From: Sphingobacteriaceae bacterium DW12
Lineage (GTDB): Bacteria > Bacteroidota > Bacteroidia > Sphingobacteriales > Sphingobacteriaceae
Direction: 5' to 3'
Assembly: GCA_000783305.1 (NCBI GenBank)
Contig: JROE01000002.1
Span: 682,001-746,000, forward strand
DNA: 64,000 nucleotides
The notes under the pieces are model-generated. The model did not search any database. It saw only the letters and a list, made by a program, of their open reading frames with translations, and was not told the DNA's origin. Of the stretch, positions 16,061 to 25,472 are shown piece by piece; position 1 is the first letter of the stretch; the number at the start of each line of letters is the position of its first letter. Position numbers and translations under genes: made by a program.

Positions 16061-19003
16061 CTAATAGCCAAAAATCTCTTCTAATGAAAGTTTTTTCACC
16101 TCGCCCAACTTCTGTAAGTCTTCGGACTTGAGATTTTCCGTTTGCGCTACAATACAGTATACATACGGTTTGTTGCTCATTTCCTTTTCATGAAAAGCTT
16201 TCAAATCCCCGTAGGTTAATGTCGGAGCCTTTTCATAGACATCTTTTCTTATATCTGTTTTATTCCCTAGACGTTCCGCTGCAAGATAGCTGCTCAATAT
16301 CGCGGAGTTCGTAATACGTTCACTCGCTATTGATTTAATCAAACTTACTTTTGCGGTCTCTAGTGCCTGACTTGATTCGGGCAAGTCATTCAACAATTCA
16401 TTCATTCCAACTACAGCGTCATTGAATTTGTCCGCTTGGGTCCCAATATAGGCACCCACCGAATAATGATTCCCCTTCTTAAACGGCTGTCCAAAAAATG
16501 CATATGTAGAATAGGCGAGTGCTTTCGATTCACGGATAGTCTGGAACACAATACTTCCCATACCTCCTCCAAAGTAGTTATTAAACAAGGATATAGTAGG
16601 TGCATAGGCAGAATTGTAGGTTTCCGAATTTCTGAACCAAAAAACCTCGGCCTGTTTCATATTAAAGTTTGCCAACAATACCTTGTTCGCTATTGTCGGA
16701 GACTCCTTAAAAGGTTGTGCTTTTTGGATTTCCAGATATACGCCGTTACTGGTTTTCAACGGTTGTAAACTCGTTACCAAATCCGTTGTGGGCTTAGGTC
16801 CAAAATACAGTATAGTATGCTTCATGTTCGCAAAATCATGCAACAATTTGACTAAATCCTCCGCCCTTACAGCATCCAATTCTGTTTCCGACAACGTATA
16901 ATTGAATGGATTACTTGCGCCATACTTAGCATACGACTTGAGCCCGTCCATGATAGCCGCTTTATTTTCCTTGGCATTGATTCGTGATTTCTTCAATCGC
17001 CCGATATAAGCTTCGAAAGCCGCTTGATCCACCACACAATTCTTAATCAAATCATGAATCAATGTCACTGTATTCGCAAAATTACTATTCAAACCAGAAA
17101 CGGCAATATTCGTTTCTTCGTTTCCGGAAGAGACACTAAAATCAGAGGCTAATTTATAAAACTCCTTGCTAAAGGCTTCGCTTGATTTATCTTTCGTTCC
17201 CAAGAATTCTAGATAATTGGCTGCAAGAGACAGTAATTTATTATTCCATTTGCCAATTTTATATTGATACACCAAGCTAAATAATTCATTATCCTTATTC
17301 TGTACTGCAATTATGTCAATATCCTTCAACTTAGCCTTCTGTACATCTTTGCTATAATCGATCCATACAGGCTTGATAGCATTTTCTGGCAGAGCATCTA
17401 TCCTTTTTAGAAAATCAGATTGATCTTCTCTATTGACAGTGATTGGTGTAATGGACGGTTTAACCACCTTTACTACATTCTCATCTATGCCTTGACGTTT
17501 GTACACAGCCACATAATTACGATCGTTTAAATATTTATTGGCAAATTCTATGATATCCTGTTTTGTAATTTTGGATAGATTATCAGAATAACTCAATTCT
17601 GATGACCAATCCACTCCAGAAGTAAAGGCATCCATTAGTCCCTCGGCCCGAGCCTTGTAGTTGTCATTTCGAGATATCTCACTTTTCTTCTCGTTATTAA
17701 CGATAGAGGTGATTAAATCCTCTGAAAACTCACCCTTCCTCAACTTGGTCAATTCGGCCAATATCAAATTCTTAACATCATCCAAGGATTGGCCCTGTGT
17801 CGGATTACCCTGGAGTATCAACATAGAGTAATCCTTCAAAACATAGGGAAAAGCGCCCGCGCCCAATAGCTTTTGGGATTTCACCAAATTCAAATCAATT
17901 AGACCTGCTGCCCCATTTGTCAACATATTCGCCAATAGATTGAGCATTTGTGCGTCCTTAGTCGCTGCTCCTGGGAAACGAAATCCCAAAAATAGATATT
18001 CAGCATTTGGGCCTTTCACCTCTCGGAGTATAGGTTCTTCGATTACTTCTTCCGGTTCGATTACATACCGAGGTAATAATCGCTCCTTCATATACCCAAA
18101 AGTAGCATCTATTTTTTTTACCATCTCTGTCGGGTCGAAATCACCTGACATGATAACGCCCATATTATTCGGCACATAATACGTGTCAAAATATTCCCTA
18201 ATCGCTTTAAGAGAGGGATTTTTCAAATGCTCTACTGTCCCAATCACCGTTTGCCTCCCATAATTATTATTAGGAAACATCGCTTCAAACATGGCTTCAA
18301 TAGATTTCCTATTATCATTATCCAATCCTATATTTTTCTCTTCATAAACAGCCTCTAGCTCGGTATGGAATAGTCTGAATATAGGATTCCGGAACCGCTC
18401 TCCCTGCACAGCCAAATATTTATCTACCACATTATTCGGTATGTCTTCAATATATACCGTCTGCTCGAATGATGTAAATGCATTAGTACCATCCGCCCCC
18501 ATACCACTCATCAACTTGTCATATTCATTAGCAATAGCGTACTTTGCGGCTTCACCCGACACCCGATCTATTTCCTCATAAATTTGCTTGCGTTGATTTT
18601 CATCCGATGTCGAATTATATTTTTCATAAAGGGCATCGATTTGATCCAATAGCGGCTTTTCCTTGGCCCAATCTTTAGTACCAAACTTATCCGTACCTTT
18701 AAACAATAGATGTTCCAAATAGTGCGCCAGTCCTGTATGATTTTTAGGATCTGTCTTGCTTCCGGCCTTAGTAGCAATATATGTTTGGATACGAGGTTCC
18801 TTCTTGCTTGGGCTCAAAATGACTGTCAAGCCATTTTTTAGTGTATAGAAACGGGCTTGCGTTGGGTCATTCGTGACATACTTATAGGTGTATCCACCTT
18901 CTGATGATTCCTTCCAGTCGTAGTTCTTCACTTGAGCAACAGTTATTGAAGTTAAAAAAGCAACAAAATATACGACAAAAATCAATTTTAAAAACTTATT
19001 CAT
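16061..19003 (-). CDS. M16 family zinc metallopeptidase (pitrilysin-like), exported
   Basis: 980 residues with a signal peptide (residues 1-23, ending TVAQ), so periplasmic. The inverted zinc motif HxxEH is at H94-E97-H98 (GLAHYLEHLLFKG) and the downstream Glu ligand lies in ELEAVYEEKN. The chain holds two M16 half-repeats. The second (from about residue 530) lacks the zinc motif, as normal, and contains the GGGMGSIVFQTIRES segment of the inactive half. Likely role: degradation of small peptides or signal-peptide remnants in the periplasm. It is a single gene with its own terminator and a 354-bp divergent upstream region. Confidence 0.92.
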   Translation of the reverse strand: MNKFLKLIFVVYFVAFLTSITVAQVKNYDWKESSEGGYTYKYVTNDPTQARFYTLKNGLTVILSPSKKEPRIQTYIATKAGSKTDPKNHTGLAHYLEHLLFKGTDKFGTKDWAKEKPLLDQIDALYEKYNSTSDENQRKQIYEEIDRVSGEAAKYAIANEYDKLMSGMGADGTNAFTSFEQTVYIEDIPNNVVDKYLAVQGERFRNPIFRLFHTELEAVYEEKNIGLDNDNRKSIEAMFEAMFPNNNYGRQTVIGTVEHLKNPSLKAIREYFDTYYVPNNMGVIMSGDFDPTEMVKKIDATFGYMKERLLPRYVIEPEEVIEEPILREVKGPNAEYLFLGFRFPGAATKDAQMLNLLANMLTNGAAGLIDLNLVKSQKLLGAGAFPYVLKDYSMLILQGNPTQGQSLDDVKNLILAELTKLRKGEFSEDLITSIVNNEKKSEISRNDNYKARAEGLMDAFTSGVDWSSELSYSDNLSKITKQDIIEFANKYLNDRNYVAVYKRQGIDENVVKVVKPSITPITVNREDQSDFLKRIDALPENAIKPVWIDYSKDVQKAKLKDIDIIAVQNKDNELFSLVYQYKIGKWNNKLLSLAANYLEFLGTKDKSSEAFSKEFYKLASDFSVSSGNEETNIAVSGLNSNFANTVTLIHDLIKNCVVDQAAFEAYIGRLKKSRINAKENKAAIMDGLKSYAKYGASNPFNYTLSETELDAVRAEDLVKLLHDFANMKHTILYFGPKPTTDLVTSLQPLKTSNGVYLEIQKAQPFKESPTIANKVLLANFNMKQAEVFWFRNSETYNSAYAPTISLFNNYFGGGMGSIVFQTIRESKALAYSTYAFFGQPFKKGNHYSVGAYIGTQADKFNDAVVGMNELLNDLPESSQALETAKVSLIKSIASERITNSAILSSYLAAERLGNKTDIRKDVYEKAPTLTYGDLKAFHEKEMSNKPYVYCIVAQTENLKSEDLQKLGEVKKLSLEEIFGY

Positions 19004-19357
19004 ATGAGTTTGTTTTATTTCTTTCCAAAGAGTATAGGTGTCATTTTATATGTTAAGACTATCAAATCAGAAACAGTATTCATCAAACCCCACTAATAGA
19101 CAACCTTTTAAAGTGCAACTACTTATAAAAATATAAAGTACTTAAGAATACATCGGAATTACAAACATTACATTTCATTCCGAAAATTTTACTGAAAATA
19201 TTCTCATAATTGATAATTTTTATCGTACCCCCTCTTTCGTAAGTCACTTTTTTAAAAATCGTAAAGCTTCAAAGCCTGGCAATACATTTAATCATGTCCA
19301 TATTCCATTCCATCTAAAAAACTGATACCTTTAGCTATTAATTATATGGATTGACAA
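19004..19357. other. Divergent intergenic region, M16 protease / OmpA protein
   Basis: AT-rich and without ORFs. A TACCTTTA box at 19326-19333 (one mismatch to TAnnTTTG) lies 25 bp before the rightward start and is a plausible promoter. Nothing else stands out. Confidence 0.4.
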
Positions 19358-21253
19358 ATGACAATACGCTATATTATACTATTACTCATGTGTGCTATGC
19401 TAAATCCTGCATCAGGCCAAAAACCTTCTGCTAATTCCAAGGCGCAGCAACAGTACACTGCTGCCAATAGACTGATACAAAAAGGCGAACATCGCAATGC
19501 CATCCCCTTATTATTGGAGGCAATCAGATATGACAAAACATTTGCCTCTGCCTATCAGACTTTAGGTGACGTATATCGCAAATCTGGTAGGTACGAAGAC
19601 GCCAGACAAGCCTATCAGCAGGTACTTCTCCATGATTCAAATTTAACACCACTCACTTACTTCGGCATAGGTGAGTCAAGTTTATTCACCGGACATTATC
19701 CAGAAGCACTTAATTATCTTACCCAATACAAAAATCAGAATCGATTACCAGAAAAAAGCATACTGCTTGTCAACAAATACATCGCCGACTGTCAGTTTAG
19801 CATTACCTATAGACCAGACCACCAGTTCGTACTGCACAAACTATCCGCAGCAATCAACTCGGTTGATGACGAATATTTCCCAAAACTTACTGCAGATAAT
19901 AAAACGATCATCTTCACGCGAAAGACCAATAATCAAGAGAACTTTTTTGAAAGCAGCTATATCGACAGCGCATGGACTGAAGCTACAAAACTAGTAGGTT
20001 ACATCAATTCCGAGGCATTCAATGAGGGTGCCCATTGCATCTCTCCTGACGGTAAGTACCTGTTTTTCACAGGGTGTAACTGGCCGAATGGGCTTGGAAG
20101 TTGCGACATTTACGTATCAAAGAAAGAGAATGGGGTCTGGAGTGAGCCCTCCAATCTAGGCCATCCCATCAACACTAAAGGCTGGGAATCACAGCCTGCT
20201 ATTAGTGCCGATGGAAAAACACTATATTTCGTCAGTAATAGAGCTGGTGGCGTAGGTGGGTATGACATATGGAAAAGCACCCTCAATGCCGACAACAAAT
20301 GGACCACTGCCATCAATCTAGGTACGCAAATCAACACCGCATTTGATGAAAGTGCTCCTTATATCCATGCAGACAATAAAAGCCTCTATTTTGCTTCTAA
20401 CGGATGGCCTGGGTTTGGACGAAAAGATATCTTTATCAGCGAGAGTGACCCAGTCGGTGCTTGGTCCACTCCCCAAAATCTCGGCTCGCCCATCAACAAT
20501 TGTTACGAGCAGAATGCACTACATGTAAGTATGAATGGTAAAATGGGATTCCTTTCGACCGAATTGGGTGAAGATGCCCAATTAGACCTATATAGCTTTC
20601 AGATGCCAGTAGGGACACGTCCCCAGTCCGTCGCTTTTATTAAAGGTATGGTGTTAAATGCCAATACCAAGCAACCACTCTCCGCAACGATAAGTGTCAC
20701 CAACACATTGACGAATAAGGTCGTATTTGAAGATGTAAGCGATATTCAAGATGGTTCGTTTCTGGCCACTCTACCGATTGGACATCATTATGCAGTACAT
20801 ATCCAAGAAAAAGGTTACCTCTTTGAATCTAAACAATATGCCCTTGATAAACTCCAATATACCAACGAAGAATTTGAAGCCCATATCCTCTTAAAACCGA
20901 TTGAGACTGGCAAGAATGCAACACTCAATAACATTTTCTTTGAAGTAAACAAGCATGACCTACTTCCATCCTCCACAAGCGAGCTCAACACTTTGGTCAA
21001 ATTTCTCACTGACAATCCCAATGTACGAATTGAAATCAGTGGACATACCGACAATACCGGAAATTCACAGCTCAACCAAGCATTATCAAAGAGTCGAGCA
21101 CTCGCCGTTGTAAACTATCTGATTAAGAACGGGGTGACAAGCACAAGATTGATATCTAAAGGATATGGATCGTCTAAGCCCATAGCTGACAATCAATCCG
21201 AAGAAGGGAAAGCAATGAACCGAAGGACCGAATTTCAAATAATAGGGATTTAA
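19358..21253 (+). CDS. TPR-PD40-OmpA outer-membrane-associated protein
   Basis: 631 residues in a four-part layout typical of Bacteroidota. A signal peptide (1-20, ending PASGQ) is followed by TPR repeats (about 30-140) and WD40-like PD40 beta-propeller repeats (about 170-400; repeated SADGKTLYFVSNR / GGYDIWKS motifs). A carboxypeptidase-regulatory-like domain (about 425-505) and a C-terminal OmpA peptidoglycan-binding domain (ISGHTDNTGN, LSKSRALAV, NRRTEF) complete it. The same architecture is seen in PorE of the type IX secretion system, but many non-T9SS paralogues share it and no por genes are nearby. It probably links the outer membrane to peptidoglycan. Confidence 0.88.
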   Translation: MTIRYIILLLMCAMLNPASGQKPSANSKAQQQYTAANRLIQKGEHRNAIPLLLEAIRYDKTFASAYQTLGDVYRKSGRYEDARQAYQQVLLHDSNLTPLTYFGIGESSLFTGHYPEALNYLTQYKNQNRLPEKSILLVNKYIADCQFSITYRPDHQFVLHKLSAAINSVDDEYFPKLTADNKTIIFTRKTNNQENFFESSYIDSAWTEATKLVGYINSEAFNEGAHCISPDGKYLFFTGCNWPNGLGSCDIYVSKKENGVWSEPSNLGHPINTKGWESQPAISADGKTLYFVSNRAGGVGGYDIWKSTLNADNKWTTAINLGTQINTAFDESAPYIHADNKSLYFASNGWPGFGRKDIFISESDPVGAWSTPQNLGSPINNCYEQNALHVSMNGKMGFLSTELGEDAQLDLYSFQMPVGTRPQSVAFIKGMVLNANTKQPLSATISVTNTLTNKVVFEDVSDIQDGSFLATLPIGHHYAVHIQEKGYLFESKQYALDKLQYTNEEFEAHILLKPIETGKNATLNNIFFEVNKHDLLPSSTSELNTLVKFLTDNPNVRIEISGHTDNTGNSQLNQALSKSRALAVVNYLIKNGVTSTRLISKGYGSSKPIADNQSEEGKAMNRRTEFQIIGI

Positions 21254-21272
21254 AATACCCGAGTTACTACAA

Positions 21273-22577
21273 TTACTTATGGATTTCTTTGAGAAATTCA
21301 CTTGCGCTGACAGTTTTCATTTCCGCATCTCCATTCTTTTCAAGGAGATTTAGCTCTCCATTCGAATTCCATTTCACCTTATGATAGGTAGGTGCCAAGA
21401 CGAAGTTTCCTTTGAGATCCATGACCCCATACTGTCCTCCCTTTTTGGCAAATACATAGGTCGAATTAAGCGGTTGTATATCTTCCAGTTGTCCCACTAA
21501 GATTTGTCCATCAAGATTTGCCAATCCACATTCGGCATCTGTCTGGTAAGAATAGATAGCATCATCAATAGGCAAAAAATGATTGTATGCCACTTTATTT
21601 AACAATTGGCCAGCAGCATTCATCAACCAATAGCGTTGTTCGATGTCAGTGACTGCCACTACATTTTCATTTATTCGTTCTGCACTTTGATAGACTGCAG
21701 GGAGCAATATGTCTCCATTTTCGTTTCTTACGCCTACCACACTTAACCCCGCTCGTGCATCTTGAAACCACTGGATACCGTCTTCCAATGAAAATGCACT
21801 ATGAAAACTATTGACCAAAGACTCGTCCCCCTGTCCTGTACCATCACTATCCAAAGGGGTCAATTCTACAACTTCGACTTCATTTGGCAATTCAAAATAG
21901 GATGCTAGGGTGGGAAGCTTTTCAGCCTTAGTTACGAAAAAACCGAGGGTACTATCCTCTTTACTGAAATCCAATTGGAAGATGGCTCCTGGAAGATGCC
22001 GCCCAAAAGGCAATACTTCTGTAGAATAAGCCGGTAATGCTGCAGCACACCATACCGTATACTGGTTCTCTCCCAAACCCATCTCTCCAAATGTAAGCGT
22101 GTATTTATTACAGGTATACCCCCTCAACTCCTTGGTTCCTTCTACTGTCCCTATGATCAAATAGGCCTCACCATCCTTCAAATCCGACAGGGCAGAAGGA
22201 GCTGTAACCTTATAAATATCTGACAACTGATCTTTCATAATCATATCATCGCCTTCCAAAAAAGAAAAGACAAGCTTCTCTGGATACTGGTAATATGTAA
22301 AAGATTTGGTATAAAAATTACTGGCCTTTGTTCTATCTTTCGATAAAATAAGCTGTTCTTGCAACTCTATTTTCTTCCCATTAGGTTGGAACGTCTCCAT
22401 CACAGCCTGCTCAAAATCTGCGATATAGCCAGATTTACGCTTATTCCACCATTCTACAGGTTTTTCACCACTTGCTTCGAGCTCCAATTGCCACACACCT
22501 TCTTGGGCATATAGATAGGAAACAGGACCAAATACACATACACACAGGACCAAGCAAATTTTCAATTTCATAGACAA
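21273..22577 (-). CDS. Exported WG-repeat protein with GLPGLI-like N-terminal domain
   Basis: 434 residues with a signal peptide (about 1-25, ending YLYAQ). Residues 30-240 form a beta-rich domain. Its TKELRGYTCNKYTL and YTVWCAAALPAYSTEVLPF segments resemble GLPGLI or DUF4412-type periplasmic proteins. The two Cys could form a disulfide. Residues about 270-420 contain degenerate WG repeats (GVRNENGDILLPAVYQS, GVMDLKGNFVLAPTYHK). Function unknown. It converges with the OmpA-type gene 19 bp away and lies 58 bp downstream of the GMC gene's end region, but both are separately oriented units. Confidence 0.7.
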   Translation of the reverse strand: MSMKLKICLVLCVCVFGPVSYLYAQEGVWQLELEASGEKPVEWWNKRKSGYIADFEQAVMETFQPNGKKIELQEQLILSKDRTKASNFYTKSFTYYQYPEKLVFSFLEGDDMIMKDQLSDIYKVTAPSALSDLKDGEAYLIIGTVEGTKELRGYTCNKYTLTFGEMGLGENQYTVWCAAALPAYSTEVLPFGRHLPGAIFQLDFSKEDSTLGFFVTKAEKLPTLASYFELPNEVEVVELTPLDSDGTGQGDESLVNSFHSAFSLEDGIQWFQDARAGLSVVGVRNENGDILLPAVYQSAERINENVVAVTDIEQRYWLMNAAGQLLNKVAYNHFLPIDDAIYSYQTDAECGLANLDGQILVGQLEDIQPLNSTYVFAKKGGQYGVMDLKGNFVLAPTYHKVKWNSNGELNLLEKNGDAEMKTVSASEFLKEIHK

Positions 22578-22635
22578 AGACTTAATGACTTCTAGAAGTC
22601 ACAAAATAAAGACCAATTGTCGACAATAAGGAAAT

Positions 22636-24330
22636 TTATTTGATATTTTTCTTCTTAATCTCCTCCACAGCATAATTAACAGCTCTTGCCGTTAGCGCCA
22701 TATAGGTAATAGAAGGGTTTTGAGTGCCCGTAGAAGTCATACATGCACCATCTGTTACAAAAACATTAGGACAGCTGTGAACTTGATTCCATTTGTTCAG
22801 TACCGAGCTTTTAGAATCCCTTCCCATTCTCGCCCCGCCCATCTCGTGAATATCAAGACCAGGATTCTGTTTACTATCATGTTTTACGATGTTTTTGACT
22901 CCAGCTACCGTTAGCATCTCCTCCCCTTGGCTCCAAAAATCTGCTTTCGATTTATGATCGTTCTCATCGTAAGAAATGGAGGTCACTAACAGCGGCATAC
23001 CATATTTATCTCTTTGATCTACACTCAGCCTCACATGATTGGATTCCTTTGGAATGGTCTCCCCCTGCATCATCATTCCTACACCCCATCCTCCAACCTG
23101 CATCAGGCTATCTTTATACTCCCCCCCTAAAGAATCGCTCTCATTCGCCACTCCTCTTCCTCGCGAAGCGCCAAAGAAAGACGCATATCCTCTCAAAAAG
23201 TCGGTTTCTTGTTTTTTTACATTTCGAAAATTAGGGATGATGGGCTGCGTAGGACGTCGTCCATAATAATATTTATCCTCAAATCCCTCCAAAGTCCCCC
23301 CCATCGAACCCAAATAATTGTGAAAAGCGATATATTTTCCTAACACACCGCTATCATTTCCAAGACCATTGGGAAAACGGCTAGATACCGAATTCATCAA
23401 AATCATATTCGAAGCCAATGCAGAAGCATTCAGAAAAATCACGGTTGCAAAAAAATCATGAATCTCCATACTTTCGGCATCTACTACCCGTACACCTGTA
23501 GCTTTCCCTAAAGCATCGTCATAAATAATAGATTGTACAACACTATGTGGCCTGACAGTCAAATTACCCGTTTTCATAGCCCATGGAAGGGTTGATGCAT
23601 TGGAGCTAAAATAACCCCCAAATGGACAGCCCCTTTGACACAATGAGCGCGCCTGACACTGTGTACGTCCCTGTGCTATATGCACCGGTTGTGGTTTCGT
23701 AATATGCGCACATCTTCCCGCAATCACGCGACGATCGGTGTAGTGTGAATGGATTTTATCTTGGATACTCAATTCTACAGCATTCATATCCCAAGCCGGT
23801 AAAAATTCCCCATCTGGCATTGCCGCCACTCCATCCCTATTTCCAGAGACTCCTATGAATCGTTCGACATGGCTATACCAAGGCGCAATATCTGCGTACC
23901 GGATTGGCCAATCTACAGCAAAGCCATCGCGTGCGGGTCCTTCAAAATCATACTCACTCCATCGTTGCACTTGTCTAGCCCATATCAACGACTTCCCCCC
24001 CACTTGATATCCTCGAATCCAGTCAAAAGGCTGCTCTTGGATATAAGGTTGCTCCTCATCCTTTGTAAAAAAATGAAGCGCATCCTCTTTAAAAGCATAG
24101 CATTTCGATGCAATAGGATTTTCGGTTTTCACTTGAAGAGGCAACTGTCCTCGATGATCGAAGCCCCAAGGGTCAACATTTGCTGTAGGATAGTCCTTGA
24201 TGTGCTTGACATCACGACCACGTTCCAACACTAGTGTTTTGAGCCCTTTTTCACACAGCTCCTTCGCTGCCCATCCTCCAGAAATACCGGAACCGATGAC
24301 AATCGCGTCAAAATGTATATTTTCTTTCAT
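22636..24330 (-). CDS. GMC-family FAD-dependent oxidoreductase
   Basis: 564 residues. The N-terminal dinucleotide-binding motif GSGISGGWAAKEL and VLERGRDV bind FAD. A Cys-rich insert (CQARSLCQRGCPFGG) is typical of the bacterial glucoside/gluconate-dehydrogenase subgroup. The C-terminal HEMGGARMG and TGTQNPSITYMALTARA hold the catalytic His and Asn region. No signal peptide is seen. Enzymes of this subgroup oxidise sugars or polyols and, in Bacteroidota, often occur with Gfo/Idh/MocA proteins, as here. It is the last of three leftward genes (gap of 53 bp), so it probably acts on a product of the two upstream oxidoreductases. Confidence 0.88.
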   Translation of the reverse strand: MKENIHFDAIVIGSGISGGWAAKELCEKGLKTLVLERGRDVKHIKDYPTANVDPWGFDHRGQLPLQVKTENPIASKCYAFKEDALHFFTKDEEQPYIQEQPFDWIRGYQVGGKSLIWARQVQRWSEYDFEGPARDGFAVDWPIRYADIAPWYSHVERFIGVSGNRDGVAAMPDGEFLPAWDMNAVELSIQDKIHSHYTDRRVIAGRCAHITKPQPVHIAQGRTQCQARSLCQRGCPFGGYFSSNASTLPWAMKTGNLTVRPHSVVQSIIYDDALGKATGVRVVDAESMEIHDFFATVIFLNASALASNMILMNSVSSRFPNGLGNDSGVLGKYIAFHNYLGSMGGTLEGFEDKYYYGRRPTQPIIPNFRNVKKQETDFLRGYASFFGASRGRGVANESDSLGGEYKDSLMQVGGWGVGMMMQGETIPKESNHVRLSVDQRDKYGMPLLVTSISYDENDHKSKADFWSQGEEMLTVAGVKNIVKHDSKQNPGLDIHEMGGARMGRDSKSSVLNKWNQVHSCPNVFVTDGACMTSTGTQNPSITYMALTARAVNYAVEEIKKKNIK

Positions 24331-24383
24331 GAATAATTTAGGTTGGTTAAGGTTAGCAACTTGGTAGAATTGGTCAATTGGGC

Positions 24384-25454
24384 TTATAATTTAATAATTT
24401 GCCCACTCTTGACAGATTCGTCACAAGCTACTGCTATTCGCAGACTATTGATAGCATCCTGCATTTGCTTAGACAAGTCCAAGTCCTCATGTATGGCCTT
24501 CAAAAAAAAGCGTTGTTCTCTATTGCACAATTCTTGATGATCGGGTTCATCCTTCAAATTCAACCATTCATCCTGCTTCACAAATCTATTGGCACTATCT
24601 ATCGCCGCATGATGTATACGAATTGATTCCGTCTGAGTATGCGCAGCTACACTATCCGAATATCCAGATTTGGAAGCGTCGTCAGCTACGATAGAAACTG
24701 AGCCCTTTGGTCCGATTACATCCTTGACAAAAAAAGCAGTCTCGCTAATCATAGGGCCCCACCCGGCTTCATACCAACCTACACTTCCATCCTCAAATCG
24801 AATTTGCAATTGTCCATAATTATAATTGTCCTCAGGAATATCAGCAGTCAATCTAGCTCCAATTGCCGAGACCTGTACCGGTCTAGCATCAGTTAGTTGA
24901 CACATCACATCAATATAATGAACACCACAATCTACAATAGGACTCAAGCTCTTCATCAAATTACGATGCACATCCCACATATAGCCATGGCTTTGTTGAT
25001 TCAAGTTCATACGCATCACCAATGGAGAGCCCATCTCTCTTCCTTTTTCTATGAATTTGACCCAAGAAGGATGATACCGCAGTATATATCCGACAACAAG
25101 CTTTCTTTGAGCTAGCACAGCAGCGTCAATCACGCGTTGCGCACCTAAGACAGTATCTGCAAGCGGTTTTTCAATAAACACATGCGCCCCCGCCTCAAAT
25201 GCCATTATTGCATACGATTCATGGGTGTCGGGATAAGTAGAAATACAAACAGCATCAGGCCTCGAGATTAGCAATGCTTCCGCATAATCGTCGAATAAAG
25301 GATATTGTGCGGCCAATTTCTCATTTAGCACATCCTTACTATTCCCTCTAGACACCAAGCCTACAATTTCAAATCCTTCTAAATCGTGATAGGCCTGCGC
25401 ATGGGAAGCCCCCATATTGCCGCAGCCAACCACAAGTATTTTTATATTTTGCAT
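24384..25454 (-). CDS. Gfo/Idh/MocA family oxidoreductase, cytoplasmic
   Basis: 356 residues. Rossmann nucleotide-binding start MQNIKILVVGCGNMGASHAQAY and the conserved EKPLADT motif near residue 96 are clear. The Gfo C-terminal alpha/beta domain contains the SPIVDCGVHYIDVM segment, whose Asp and His are typical catalytic residues. It acts on NAD(P)-linked oxidation or reduction of a sugar or cyclitol. No export signal. Second gene of the cluster, 18 bp after the Tat-type homologue. Confidence 0.9.
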   Translation of the reverse strand: MQNIKILVVGCGNMGASHAQAYHDLEGFEIVGLVSRGNSKDVLNEKLAAQYPLFDDYAEALLISRPDAVCISTYPDTHESYAIMAFEAGAHVFIEKPLADTVLGAQRVIDAAVLAQRKLVVGYILRYHPSWVKFIEKGREMGSPLVMRMNLNQQSHGYMWDVHRNLMKSLSPIVDCGVHYIDVMCQLTDARPVQVSAIGARLTADIPEDNYNYGQLQIRFEDGSVGWYEAGWGPMISETAFFVKDVIGPKGSVSIVADDASKSGYSDSVAAHTQTESIRIHHAAIDSANRFVKQDEWLNLKDEPDHQELCNREQRFFLKAIHEDLDLSKQMQDAINSLRIAVACDESVKSGQIIKL

Positions 25455-25472
25455 GAATCTTACTACCGAAAT

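Noticed and set aside
19358..21253. Type IX secretion PorE assignment
   Set aside because: Architecture fits, but many paralogues share it and no other T9SS genes are present.
24335..24350. Third copy of the small-RNA core (ATAATTTAGGTT) upstream of the GMC gene
   Set aside because: Only 12 bases match. The second half of the core and the terminator stem are absent, so it is probably chance.
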